This document shows positions 44,801-56,422 of a DNA stretch of 64,000 nucleotides, in pieces. The DNA comes from Pomphorhynchus laevis. Taxonomy: Eukaryota > Acanthocephala > Palaeacanthocephala > Echinorhynchida > Pomphorhynchidae. The stretch lies in the NCBI GenBank assembly GCA_012934845.2, contig WNNJ02000547.1, positions 45,539 through 109,538 of the forward strand, written 5' to 3'. The notes under the pieces are model-generated. The model was not told the origin of the DNA, searched no databases, and was given only the letters and a program-made list of their open reading frames with translations. A program made the translations under genes and the position numbers. Position 1 is the first letter of the stretch. The number at the start of each line of letters is the position of its first letter.

Positions 44801-45061
44801 TCCATGCACGATTTCCCAGACCTTGCGCATTTACACCCCTTGCAGCGTGCCGCTTGGCCATTGCATGTACAGCATCTGGGCATATCAGCATGCTTTCCCC
44901 GAGCCATATGTTGTGTTTTTTTGTAAACTGATATTTCTCGTTGGGTTTCTCGTTGGGTAATGTTGTAATTGTAAGTTTTATTGTAATTAGCTTTGGTGAT
45001 TGTGTTGTATGTATATTAGATCTCAAATGTATGTTAATTTATCTTAAACTTTTTTAGGAGC
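41841..45061 (-). mobile_element. R3: near full-length but degraded CXC-RT-RLE element
   Basis: The minus-strand leader at 45061-44908 contains the AAGTTTAAGATAAATTAACA-type motif. The gene then runs to about 42003, followed by a 3' region with GGCCCATTTG (forward complement within 41869-41889) and a repetitive T/A tail. Its 3' end meets the 3' end of C5 tail to tail. Confidence 0.8.
42003..44907 (-). pseudogene. R3 polyprotein: CXC cluster, RT, CCHC and RLE
   Basis: From ATG 44907 the protein reads MARGKHADMPRCCTC, the CXC cluster, then a TGA exactly where the last cysteine of the cluster is expected. The same frame then continues through EVILWKPNLFRLP to the RT: VRPIGIGDVSRRI, TIDADNAFNRINRK (A), EGFTQGDVLSM (B), YADDGN (C, near 43440), FFVNPTK (D). 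The knuckle and nuclease (CQCKEQNSISHTFSC, RHNAVRD, EARIG, TFLDNCVF, KYLERV) lie at 42003-42779. Several stops and shifts separate the blocks. The sequence is well diverged from R1 and R2. Confidence 0.82.
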
Positions 45062-45135
45062 TATATTTTTTATTTTTTAAACACAAGTTTTTATTATAAA
45101 ATAATAAAAACTAATTAAAAATTACAATCAAAAAG

Positions 45136-45790
45136 TTACTCGCAAATGGGCCCTAATATAACCATTAAATATTAAATTTAAGACTCTATTCATTAAATCC
45201 CCAGCCATCCGTAGCGGATCCACGACTACTTAGCCCCGAATAGATTTGCTGTCCGTGCTCGAACCGGTGAAATGCTGAGCGGGGGCTGCGAAGACACATA
45301 GAAGTTGATCGCGCAAGGGAGCAACTTATATTTCGTCGGATAAGTGCGATTTACGTCGCATAGTCTATTTCGCGCTTATTGGCCAACATCCTGGCTTATG
45401 CCTTCAGAACAAAATTTCCGGCCTTTCCAACGCCTCCAGAAGAGAACAAACACTATCGGTATGAATTGGGCCCTCTTCACAGTTACAATACGTTCAAGGT
45501 AGCGGGCGTTTTTGCGCGACTCGTGATAGCTGTGTACTGATTAAGGCGATCTCTCAGAATATGAAGCAGCATGACAATTGAATACAGCGACGTCCATAAA
45601 TACACGCTCGCTTTGTCTTCCGAACAGACCCGTGCACACGACATCAAGTCTCGCTTCACTATCACATGAAGTTGTAGCTGACTCGAACTGAATAGAGGGA
45701 TCTATAGGAATCAGCACGGGCTCAATTGCGACACACGGAGTGAGTTCAGTCAAGAGGTCGCAAGTGTGTCACGTATTAGGTTATGCCTTA
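45136..45790 (-). pseudogene. R4: RLE and 3' end of another CXC-RT-RLE element
   Basis: Minus-strand fragments read VAIEPVLIPI, EARLDVVCTGLFGR, VFMDVAVFNCHAASYS and, in a shifted frame, GGVGKAGNFV and SCSLARSTSMCLRSPRS, matching the nuclease and C-terminal tail of R1. The 3' part contains GGGCCCATTTGCGAG (forward complement at 45136-45153), the same motif as R1 and R3. The RT half is missing. It lies directly upstream of R3 in the same orientation. Confidence 0.75.
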
Positions 45791-46170
45791 TTATTGTGTT
45801 TAATTTTGTTTAAAGATTTCCTTAAACAAAGTTAGTAAATAGGGAAATAAGTAGAAGTAAGTAATATTAAAATAAGTAATAATAAGTAGGGAAATAAAGA
45901 TGGAAAAATGTCAGATATTCTTCGTATTTCGTTATGTTTAGTCCTCCAATTTATCGCCTCATGTACGGTGGAATCTGAGCCATCCATCCAATACAACACG
46001 CCGCCTTCACATTAAACAACCTGGAGTCTTAACCCCAGAAGAGTCTAATCAAGGCGGACTATGCTGGGTAAATGAGACGAATAGATTGATAAACATTATT
46101 CTTTGCTCAGAGGGACGTCCTCTTTAAAGGAAGACTAATACCGAGATATCCCAAGTGGCGCAGAGGCGCA
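45791..46170. other. Spacer, no gene recognised
   Basis: A/T-rich sequence with purine-rich repeats (GGGAAATAAG near 45841 and 45890). No coding family was seen. Confidence 0.4.
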
Positions 46171-46173
46171 CCT

Positions 46174-46285
46174 GATGGGCCCGTTAGAGCCCCCTAGAGA
46201 TAGATGGGCCCGTTAGAGCCCCCCAGAGATAGTTAGGCCCGTTAGATCCCCCCAGAGATAGATGGGCCCGTTTCAGAGCCCATCT
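46174..46285. repeat. About 31-bp tandem repeat, four units
   Basis: GATGGGCCCGTTAGAGCCCC followed by CCAGAGATA recurs four times with small changes. It overlaps the far end of the D RT fragment and is unusually GC-rich for this window. Confidence 0.8.
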
Positions 46286-47340
46286 AGCTCTCTTCAGGAT
46301 ACGTTTAAGTCTATCCAGGTCTGCTTTCGCCGACCAGTTCACCGAAACGGTGAACCCCAGGTATTTTACTTGAATCGTGAAGGTATGGAGTGGTTGATTA
46401 GTCAAAATTGTGGAGAGGATAGAGAGAGTGCTAATCTCTTAAGTTTTTGCTTTGCTGCATGGACGCAATGGAAGACAACCACCTGCGATTCGGCGGAGTT
46501 TCAAGTAAGATTGGACCGGATTGAATGGTCTTATTATCTTAAAAAGAATCAGCTGATGTCCGAGACTACGTCTTTGCAACTGCGTCCAGAGAACAGGGAT
46601 GTGGTTGCATCATCGTATACCACAAGATGTTTATCTCGTTTAAATATCTAATATAGCTCGATGGAGGCAGCAAGATATAAGATTGGAGAAAGTTGCGAGC
46701 AGACATTGTTCGCGTTTAAATATTTTAAAGAGTTCAACAGAGTCAGCAAGAAACAAGATAGGAGAAATAGATATTTGGGGCACAATTGTAATAGGGTAGA
46801 ACTGACGCGCAACAGGGTCGTCTTCATAAAAGAATAGCTTGATGTACAGCAGTATCTACAAACAGTTAGCAATTCTCACAGCCAACCCAAGAGACCTGAT
46901 AGAATAGATAACAAAGGGAATGGAGATGCGGTCAAATGAAGCAGTAAAATCAAGGAAAACACCCACAGCAAGCTGATGACTATTCTCCTGATAAAACTGA
47001 TGCTCTTCACCTACAGTTGAATGGACCGAGCGACCTTTGACGAACCCATGGAAACCTAGTTGGATTAAATTTCGATTATTTAGATGATCGCGTATTTTAT
47101 GCTCAAGCGCTTTTTCGTAAATCGACACGACGGAATTCCGAATCGAAATAGGCCGCAGGTCTTTAGGACAAGAGACCGCATTTTTCTTAGGGATAAAAAC
47201 TCTTCTACTAATGTTGGTGGCAGCCACATCGGATGGAGCGGCTAAAAGCATTGTGAAAGCCACTTCTCTTCTTTGTTCAACTGTCAAAAGCTGGCAGACA
47301 CGAGAATAAATTGGAGCGACGGATTTGGAAGTGCCAAAAA
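46174..47340 (-). pseudogene. D: LINE reverse transcriptase fragment, clade unassigned
   Basis: The minus strand carries VFIPKK, KDLRPISIRNSVVSIYEKAL, GRSVHST, FLDFTASFDRIS (motif A), a YDDATT box in a decayed middle, and VKYLGFTVSVNW with LKRILKRARWALKR. These are RT fingers, palm and thumb in order. The pattern differs from A, B, C, E and R. Frames are broken and both ends are missing. Confidence 0.65.
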
Positions 47341-47359
47341 GATGCCCCTAGGAGTCAAG

Positions 47360-47378
47360 TATATCTGTGACAGATATA
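47360..47378. repeat. 9-bp fold-back palindrome at the edge of B7
   Basis: TATATCTGT and ACAGATATA pair around one base, 10-12 bases before the left end of B7. Confidence 0.6.
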
Positions 47379-47384
47379 TCAATA

Positions 47385-49540
47385 AGGGAGGGACGAACGA
47401 TTGCGGATTTCCAGTGTGAAGGGAAGATACGACTGCGGATGGACGAGTTAAACAAGGTTGTGAGAAATGGGGATATCGATAAGCCTATGGATTTTAGTAT
47501 GAGAGTAGGCAAGGGATCGGCAGATGAGGTTTTGTTAAGCAAGGACATGAGGACAGATGATACTTCGGTAGGTGAGACAGGGATAAGATGAAAGAGTTCC
47601 GGAAGGATGAGGCTAGGCAGGGTAGAGTAGGATATTATGGAGACCGGGGTGTGAGAGAGCAACGTGGATACTTTAGTCTGGAGAAATGACGAATAATCAT
47701 TGGCCATTGATGTTGCACGGCGAAGAGGAGCGAGCAAGGATTGAGTTGAAAGTATGCCAGAGAGTCTTAGAGTGGAATGAAGTGATGATTTTTTGCTGGC
47801 AGAAGGAGTTGCATTTGGTACGTAGTAGGTTGAAATGAGACAGGCGAAGAGCAAGATAGTAATCACGGAAAGACGGAGTGATCGAGCGGAAATTACGTTT
47901 GAGAGAGCGTTGATAGACTCGAAAAGCATGGCGGAGTCGACGCTTTGAAATTAGTCATTGAATGTCAAGGCACGGGGCACGGTGCAAGCGACGGTGTGGG
48001 TGAGACTTGAAGGGCAAGAGAAAATCGAGTGGATGTGCCTTCAGAGTCGAAAAGAAAGGCGAGACTGTGAAGAGATTAATATGTTATTGTGGGATAGGAT
48101 AGAGACGATTTGAGTAAGGCAGAGAGGAGAAGGGAGAGGTCAAGACTTCTATAAGGGCGACGTAGGATTGTACCTGTGTGAGGAGGGGTGTGGTTGTGAG
48201 TGAGATCAAGGGTGACGAGAAAGTGATCGGATAGACCAGGCTGGAAGATGGACGGTGAGGTGTAGGTAGAAAAATGATCGGGGACAGCGATGATGTCGAG
48301 TGCCCCACCGAAGATATGTGTCGGGGCAGTGGATATTAGTTCGTAATGGTAGTTGATAAAATGTTGATGAACCGGATGGAATCCGTGGAAGAGGGGCGGT
48401 CTTGGCGGATGTTGAAGTCGCCTAGAACGAGTGACGGAAATCGGGCAAAGAACAATGAGAAAGGAGGTCAGCGAGTTCGGTAAAAAATAAGAATGTAGAA
48501 GCTGATGAACCAGGACCGTATACAATGGCGAGATCTAGATTGATCGGGTTAGAATAACGACAAGTGAGCAATTCAAAAGAGCAAGGACTGAAAGGGGGAT
48601 TGATTTTGCGAAGAGACGCGGGGTGACGCGCGAATGCGACGATGCCGCGATGATTAGAGAATTTAGAAGGGTATGAGCTAAGGGGGCGTGCGGATTCGAC
48701 TGGGGAGCAACCGGCAGAGAGCAGACGGCGAATGGAAAGGTCGTCGGAATCTGAGTGCCAGGATTCGGTGAGGCAGAAGAGATCGATGAATTGCTTGGTG
48801 AAGAGGTTGAGGATAAGATTGGATTTATTGAGATTAGATGTAGAGTTGAGGAGGACGAGGCGGAAACCGTGTGTGATTGCAAAAGAGTCTAGTGGAGAAG
48901 ACACATAGGAGAGATGGAGCGCCATCGAATTTTTGGACGGGTGTGGACAACCTTGAAAATTTCCGTCTATGTTTCGGATGGACAGTGATGTTTTGCCGTT
49001 TTTCTCGCTACGGCGCTTTTTGATACGGGCAGAAGAGAGTTGAGCGATTTCATAAGGGGTGCGATCGGGGAAAATTCGAGTGGTTGAAGATGACACGAGT
49101 TTAAATCGTTGAGAGAGGACAGAAGACGCGTGAGAGCGATGCTTGAAAACAATTTTTAGGAGAGGGGGCTGGGAAGGATTAGATTGAGAAGATTTGTTTA
49201 GACGGATGAATGCGACAGGAGAAATGTCCTTGAAAAAGGATGGTTTATCCGCAGGAACAATAGACGAGAGGACGGATCTGAAGGCGGCAACATCGTGGTC
49301 CAGACGTGCTTGTGGAGATAAGGAGTTAGCAGGCGTGATATTAGTGACAATGACGCAACGATCGCGAGAAGGAAAATGCTTCCGTAAAGGAGGAATACTG
49401 ACGTGAGTGGGTGAGATCACGATAGGATAGCTGGCAGTTGATGATTTGGATGGATTTGGTTTAACGACGGGATACATAGAGGATAATGATAATAAAGAGG
49501 GTGGCAAGCGATGTGAGGAAAGGTTAGGTGTGGACAGAAA
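47385..49540 (-). mobile_element. B7 inverted 5' part: ORF1, APE and RT fingers
   Basis: On the minus strand one open frame (49546-48422, 374 codons) joins the ORF1 C-terminus (RLDHDVAAFRSVLSSIV, IRNIDGNF) to the ORF2 APE start because of an extra C near 48952; in other B copies these are separate overlapping frames. APE motifs are CLTESWH, VYGPGSS and, further on, LSDHFLVTLD. RT fingers (IFPSHWKSAIVRP) follow to 47385. It adjoins the plus-strand RT half at 49545. Confidence 0.82.
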
Positions 49541-49544
49541 TCGC

Positions 49545-50657
49545 ATGCATAAAAGTTTACAACGACTTACTCATTTCTCGAGTAAGTCTTACTCATTTTC
49601 CTCGACCTCTCCTCGGCCTTAGACATTGTCGAGCACTCCGTCCTCCTTTCTCGGCTTCGTTATGATTACGGATTTTCTTCCTCCTCCGTAGCATGGTTCG
49701 CCTCATACCTATCCGACCGTTCCTTTCGCGTCTGTTCTAATTCATCATCATCCCCTCCCATCCCTATTTTTTGCGGGGTCCCACAAGGTTCAGTCCTAGG
49801 TCCTATGCTTTTCTCTCTTCTGCTTGGCGATCTATCTCCGTTTATCAAACCTTACTCCTTTAAGGTCATACAATACGCCGATGACATTCTAATCTATGAT
49901 CATGCACCCGCACATCGCATACACGATATCGGCATTTCTGCCTCCAACTGTCTTTCTTCTATCTACGAACGTCTCTCCAATCTCCATCTCGCTCTAAACC
50001 CCGAAATGTCCAAAATAATGTGGATCCTTCCCCGTAAACCAAACATATCTCCTCCCACTGTATATTTTGCCTCATCGATCATCCCCATAGTCCACAATCT
50101 CACTTTCTTAGGCTTCCATTTCGATGATCACCTTTCCCTTAAACCCTTCGTCCGTGACAAGGTCCGCTCGTCTAACTTAATTCTCCGTGACATCCGCCGT
50201 ATCCGCCCCCTTATCGACTTCCGTTCTTGTATGTATCTTCTTTCATCGCTTCTTTTTCCTAAAATCGATTATTGCCTTAGCCTTTTCGCCAATTCTCCAA
50301 AATCCATTATCCTACCCCTACAACGAATAATCAACTCCGCCGTTCGAGTGATCTTTCGTCTCCGTCGCTTCGACCACACATCCACATATTTTGCCCAACT
50401 CTCCTGGCCCACCATCCACATCCGCATCAAACTCCGCCTTCTCCTAGTAACTTTTCGTCTCATCGCTGTCGGCTCCCCATCGTTCATCAACCTTCCTTTC
50501 TTAGACGACACTCGCCCCACCTCGCTATCGCTGCGTTCTCGTCATACCATCTTACTCCACGTTCCCAATAACTCCAACAACTACGGTCTCCGATCCTTCC
50601 TCTTCGCCGCCTCACTCGTCTGGAATCAACTCTCTCGACTTCCGCCGCGCTCCCTCA
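49545..50657 (+). mobile_element. B7 forward 3' part: RT palm to C-terminal extension
   Basis: The plus strand begins at the TEIACIKVYNDLLIS-equivalent and continues through GVPQGSVLGP into 285 open codons from 49805 with QYADDILIYDHAPAHR, FLGFHFDDHLSLKP and LPFLDDTRPTSL. It stops at 50657, before the family 3' end. In element coordinates it starts about 130 bp after the inverted part stops, as expected if both halves are one insertion. Confidence 0.82.
49564..49588. repeat. 9-bp fold-back palindrome at the B7 inversion junction
   Basis: GACTTACTC (49564-49572) and GAGTAAGTC (49580-49588) flank seven bases, then TTACTCATTT is copied again. Other B copies have unrelated sequence after the first arm. 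Confidence 0.75.
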
Positions 50658-50739
50658 TTTAGGTTTGCACTGATATCATATCAATTGAAGTTAATCGCTC
50701 ATTTATTATTCATCCTTTCATCCCCCGAATTAGTTTGCT

Positions 50740-51320
50740 GCCACGCCGTGGAATTTTCTTGTAGTCTCTCATTTCGCCTATCGTGGAAATAAACGACGTT
50801 TAGATGCCATATTCAATGTGAGGACGAACTAGTGCGTTATGTAGCTAAACCAAACACCATGGAAACAAAAGGAGGATTGTGCGATAGCTCACATACCTGA
50901 TCATCTCTTTGAGAAAATACAATATCTAGTATAGAGAAGAATCAAGCATAACAACCTATACTGCTTTTCCCCTGGACATGGATTAAATCCAATTTAAACC
51001 GGCAGATAAAAGGTTCGTCTTAAACCAGGCTACATATAGCTATGTTGGCCTGTGATGCTCGAGTGCTCGACCTTGTGATCGTAAATAATCGTTTCGAGTA
51101 CCTTGCCCAGATGACTCGTGAGACTTATAGCTCGATAGTTGTCAGCTACCAACGTTTACTTTTTTGAACATTGACATCACTACTTAACGCTTCCATTCAG
51201 AACTTATTTGCATGCTATCATAGGATGCCTAAAAACAAGGCAGTGAGTGAAGGAGCCTGTTGACTTAATAATGTAGGGAGAAACATATGAACGTCATTGG
51301 GACCTGAAAAGATAAAGACG
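50740..51320 (-). pseudogene. Decayed CR1-like LINE fragments
   Basis: Around 50870-50940 the sequence parallels the APE end of C3 (52600-52670), nearly base for base over about 50 positions. Around 51000-51320 a minus-strand RT reading includes MFKK, YRAISLTS-like and LGKVLETIIYDH, the fingers of another LINE. Frames are heavily broken. Confidence 0.5.
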
Positions 51321-51453
51321 ACAATTGTGATAATCTTCGGATCACGTCGTTATCGTTGATTATTATTGAAGCACAATGACACATAGGGAAACTTATGCTC
51401 CGAAAGGTATCAGCTACACTAGAATTAGCATTTCATATATTAAATGTATTAGA

Positions 51454-51479
51454 AATTCATTAGCAATGTCTAATGAATT
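51454..51479. repeat. Perfect 10-bp fold-back palindrome
   Basis: AATTCATTAG (51454-51463) and CTAATGAATT (51470-51479) flank six bases, immediately before the E2-type fragment. Confidence 0.75.
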
Positions 51480-51930
51480 ATGAGAATGACCAAAATTGTG
51501 AGAATGCCCTTAGCTTCCGCAGAAATTCTATCCCGATTGGAACCCGTTGGTTTGACTAGAGACGACGGCAAGCGGTTCGACGCGGCTTCGTTATTACCGT
51601 GGGAAGCGGGGGTGAGTGCTTGTTTGGGATTTTACATGTCTAAACACTCGCGCAGTCAGTCACATAGCGCGCAGTACATTCTGCAAGTTCCGTTGCTGAT
51701 CATGCTGAACTTGTGAAGCGTACCAAATAGAGCGGCTTAGATGAGTGGCAGTACACGTTTGCCCGATCGCTATCAAAACCATGGGAGCCGTTGGTACCAG
51801 TGCAGCTGTTTCTTCAATTTATGGAAAAAATTATTTCGGTCTGCCGGAGATAAACGGGAAATGAGTTTGCTTATTCAGGGAGTTAGCGCAAAGGTGCAAC
51901 GAAGGAACGCGGCTTGTTTTGCGGAGTAGG
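51480..51930 (+). pseudogene. E2-type endonuclease C-terminal fragment
   Basis: The first frame gives SRLEPVGLTRDDGKRFDAASLLPWEAG, the acid-motif region of the E2 lineage nuclease (compare SRLEPIGLCRNDGK in E2). A later frame gives LIQGVSAKVQRRNAACFAE, matching SCAVQRGNAACLLE at the end of E2. The middle is missing or shifted. It is a dead 3' end of an RLE LINE; the RT is absent. Confidence 0.7.
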
Positions 51931-52039
51931 CAGGAGAACCCTCTCTATATTTCTAATTAACCTATTAGAAATACAAATTCCTCAAATTTGTAAATAATAT
52001 TGTGTTGATTTGAATGAATTAAAATTTTATTTAAATTGA

Positions 52040-53398
52040 AGAATAATTGAATTTTAATCAGCAATGTCTGATGGAGGGAATTTTGCACATTCCGTTCGAG
52101 GATATCTTAGTGATTTCAAAATATGAACGCGCACCCTGACGAACATCTAACCAAAACCTCCTGGAAGATCTACTTAAAGATTGCATAATTTTACCCTCAT
52201 ACTCCATACGTTTCAGCACTCTGAGACGTTTATGTATCATTGCGAGCGAGTTTGAATTAAGCGATCAAATTACCGCTGCGCCGACATTTTATCAATAAAT
52301 CATTGCGTTTTTTAAAAGCTTCCCCGAGATTACTGTTAAACCATGGAGGTTTCCGAAAAAATTTCGAATTAATTTGCGTGGAGCAAAATCATCGGATAAT
52401 CGAATGGGTAAATCTCGAATTAAATTCATACGTTTCTGGTTATCAAATTCACCACACAAAATGCTAAGCAAGTAACGCATTCCCATCAACATGATGTCAT
52501 AAACTATTTATCAGTGCAGACTCGGCATCAGTATCACCAATATTGGATGCAAGAGTTAATCTAAAAAGCAAAATGCAGTGATCATTGGACCCTAAAGGAG
52601 GATTGTGCGATAGCTCACACATTATAACATCTCTTTGAGAAAATACAAGATCTAGTATAGAGAAGAATCCATCAGTAGCAAATATGGTAGGCGCTGATAC
52701 CTGCTGAATTAGTAATAGATCATTTACCAAGAACTCCCATAGCATCTTATCGTCACGCTGTCAGTTACAAACAATGGTGTTACCTTCTTCGTCGACCACC
52801 GGGGTCGGTAAATTAAAATCACTAACTAAAAATTAAGAGTGATTGTTCGTTCTAAATACTCTAGTTAGAATGTGCATCATTTTATTATCTAAAATAGCAG
52901 ATTTGGGTGTTCGATAAGAATCTCCGAACGAAACATGAAGGTTGGATATATCTAGATCAAATACTAGGCACTCGTATATTTCACTATGTTGTAAATCACG
53001 CTATTTTTCTCCGTATAAATAGCTACTCATCTACCCCTCTTTGAAGGGAACCTATCTGAACGTACCAAATGATAACCTGGAATTGATATTGCGCCAGCAA
53101 GAATGTCATCAGGTAGCCACATCTCTGAAACAGCTAAAAAGTCTATATACCCAAAATACGTATATACTATAACATTATCAATATTCAAGATTAAGCTGCG
53201 AATATTGATGTAGCCTACGACAAGAACACGCTAAACTGTTGTAACTAGATAACGTGCAGCTGCACGTGGAATCAAACAGTTAAAGCTAATAAGACTGATC
53301 CTTCTTAAGTGGACTCCAAAGCACAAACGGTATTCTCCGGTTAACTCGAAAATCATAAATTACGAGGTTATCTTCACTCCTAAAAATGCTACCATTTA
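52040..53398 (-). pseudogene. C3: CR1-like LINE, ORF1 end plus APE and linker
   Basis: Reading the minus strand: the ORF1 end (LVIYDFRVNRRIPFVLW, near 53360), then ORF2 APE with an EMWLPDD box near 53140, YHLVRSDR, FNLPTPV near 52810, LDLVFSQRDV and GSNDHCILLFRL (52497-52745), and linker segments to about 52040 (RRFWLDVRQGARS matches the FWAYVKGSRA region of C1). Many frame breaks. Its 5' end abuts the 3' end of C1. Confidence 0.7.
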
Positions 53399-53499
53399 TT
53401 ATTATTAATACAGGTCATAGCCATACGGCTGTTTTGACCGCTCACATAAAAAACAAATAAATACAAGAACAAAATCAAAAAAATCGTTCAGTATATATA

Positions 53500-56422
53500 T
53501 CAGAACCATGGGTACTGCAGCAACCACCACTCGTTCTCATTTCGAATCCAGTTCTTTATATTGGATTTAAATTCATTGATTGTATGCACCGCAACTACAT
53601 CAACTGGAAGACGATTCCGAATATTCACCGCTCGATGAGACAGTCGGAAATGACGAGGGTATTTTCCGTGCTCATGTACTACTAGTACTTTCGAGTGCCC
53701 TCTACGTCCATCCCGTTCATTGAGTTCAACTCTATTTGCTGGAAAATTTTCATCTTTATTAACTAGTCGATACATAGCTAGAAGGTCGAAAAGAAGGAAC
53801 CTTTCACGCACTGTCGGCATATTCAAACTTTTTATTCGTGCTTCATAGGGAAGATATCGTACCTGAGGACATAATTTAGTGAACCGTCGAAGTATGCGCT
53901 CTAATTGATCAAGTTCTGAACGCGTACACGGAAAGACTACTGGCGACACATATTCTAATATCGGTCTTATAAGAGCATTATATAAACGCACAACACAAAC
54001 GGGAGATACATCTTTAAAGCAATTTTTGACAATATAGGTTATTCTTCTTGCTGCGTTACAAATCCTATCAGTGTTAGTACGTGTTTTCAGATTGTTTTGA
54101 ACAATTATACCAAGATCCAGAATGGACTGCGTGGAAACAACAAACTCATCGCCAATAAAATATTCTTGACTCACATTGCTATGACCTAATCTCATATGTG
54201 CACACTTTTTAATATTCAATGTAATTCCAGTGTTTAAAGACCATCGATAAACAATGTTTAGGATATTTTGAAAGTCATTTCGATCCTTGTTGGTTTTAAT
54301 CAATTTCCATACCTTTACATCGTCGGCAAAAGCTAAAACACTACAATCCTCAATTAAATCTAGTAGCTGATTTATAAATATGTTAAACAACAAGGGTCCT
54401 AAGACTGATCCCTGTGGTACTCCTGAGGTGATAGGACGATAAGACGACAGGCATTGACCTACACGAACAGTAAAGGATCTATCTTTAAGAAAATCTTGAA
54501 TCCAGCTTATAATGGAGCGATTGACTTTATAAGACTCAAGGGTGGAAATTAGCATTTTGTGGGGCACCCTATCAAAAGCCCGACAAAAGTCAAGAAATAT
54601 TACGTCGATACAGTACCCGTTAGCAACATGTCCAACCTAATCTTCACGAGCATGTAATAAGTTTGTAAGACATAAACGCCGAGGGCGAAATCCATGCTGT
54701 GCATTATTGAAAATTCTTAGCGAACTCAAATGATCATATATACGTCTGTTTAGTATGCGCTCAATCACTTTGCATACAACACTAGTTAGACTTATTGCCT
54801 TAGTTATTCGGATCATCTTTTTCACCATTTTTATAAATTGGTTCTACAATCGCTTTTTTCCAGGCAGCAGGTAACTTCGAAATGCGCAAGCTCAGCTCAA
54901 ATATGGAGGCTAATGGCTCAGCCAGAACAGGAGCAAGTAACTTAAGAAGTTGGGGGTGAATATCATCGGGGCCTGCCGCTGATGATCTAGATAACCTAGC
55001 CAATTCAACAAAAACCTCATGTGCTGTTATCGTTAAAACTGGAGAACCAATTTCTACTTGTTGTGATGCTGCATCTCCACATATGCTAGAGAAAGCATCT
55101 GGTGTCAGCTCAAAAGCGGATGCAAACAATTCTGCCATGCTGTCTGGCGATGTCACTCGAGTGTTACCGTCTCTTAAAGATGAAATTGCTGGTAGCAGAG
55201 CTCTGGATCCTTTCACATAAGCCCAAAATTTTTTTGGTTCTGTATCAATTTGTAAAGCTAATTGATCTTCAAAACTTTGCCTTTTTGTAATCTTAAGGCG
55301 ATTGACGAAATTTTGGAACATTGTATACCGCTTTTTAAAATTATTCTGATGACGGCTTAGTTCAAATAGACGATTCCTATGTTTGAGAGCATATCGCAAT
55401 TCAGTGTCAAACCAAGGAGGGTATTTAGCTTTACTTTTTGGTAATCTACGGAGTGGTGCAAAATTATCTGCAAGAGCTACTAAACCTGATTCAATAACAT
55501 GCCACCTTACCTCAATGTCTTCACTAGCACAGTTAAATGATGTTCTTAGTGCCGCCTCTCGTAATGAGTCTTCATCAATTTGTTGCTGAGATCTTTTCGA
55601 CACTATCAAATTTTCCAGTTTTGGGATCATACACCTAGAAAAATAATTGAATAAGATCATGCAATGATCGCTCAATCCAATAGGACTCTGATAGCTCATA
55701 TTACCCACACTTGTAATTAATTTGGAAAATACCAAATCTAGACAAGATTCCTGGTTTTGCGCGAATCTGGTGGGCGACTGCACATGTTGCTCTAACATGA
55801 GATCATTTGTAAGAAAATTCCACAAATCCGCATCTGACTTGGAAGAACTACTATCCAAAACATAATTCCCGATGTGACCAGCTGAGGGTATATTAAAATC
55901 GCCAACTAGTAGATATTCTTCAAGCTCAGAACATTGACTAATTAGTGTAGAGAATTCATGACTCAATACGGATGATTGCGGCGACCTGTAGCACACGGCA
56001 ATACCTAAGGGACCTCCGAAGTGTGAAACAATGACTGAGAGAAACTCACACGTGCCCAGTTCATTTTTAAAATTACGAGTGGAAGTAATGTTTAAGGGTG
56101 TCGATATATATAGCGCAACACCTCCACCCTTCCGAGACTCTCTATCAGCTCTCACCAAATTATATCCCATAATAGCAATTAAACCATCGGGGATATCACG
56201 ATGCAGCCATGTTTCAGTGAGAGCCAGGATCGCTGGTTTATTTAAGATGACCCATGCCTTAAGTTCATCAAATTTTGGTAAAATACTCCTTAAATTAGTA
56301 TAGGCGACACTAATACCAGAAGCAGAGGGTAATTGAGTAGTAATGTTTGATGTGATATCAATGCGCGCTAGATTTCCTAATTGTAAAATGAAATCCCTCG
56401 AAAAACTCTCCAAACTCACCAA
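53500..56422 (-). pseudogene. C1 ORF2: APE endonuclease and reverse transcriptase
   Basis: The first 540 codons have no ATG near the start; the frame opens at TTG 56422 inside the ORF1 stop region. APE motifs: NLRSILPKF, LTETWLHRD, GGGVALYIS, CYRSPQSS, VGDFNIPS, LDLVFSK, LSDHCMILF. RT motifs: FLDFCRAFDRVPHK (A), SGVPQGSVLGPLLFNIF (B), LAFADDVKVWK (C), then NIKKCAHMRLG and LYNALIRPILEY. A frame shift lies near 54805, and a TAG at 54637-54639 stands where a tryptophan codon is expected. The C-terminus (SHRAVNIRNRLPVDV) is complete. The motif set is that of the CR1 group. Confidence 0.88.
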
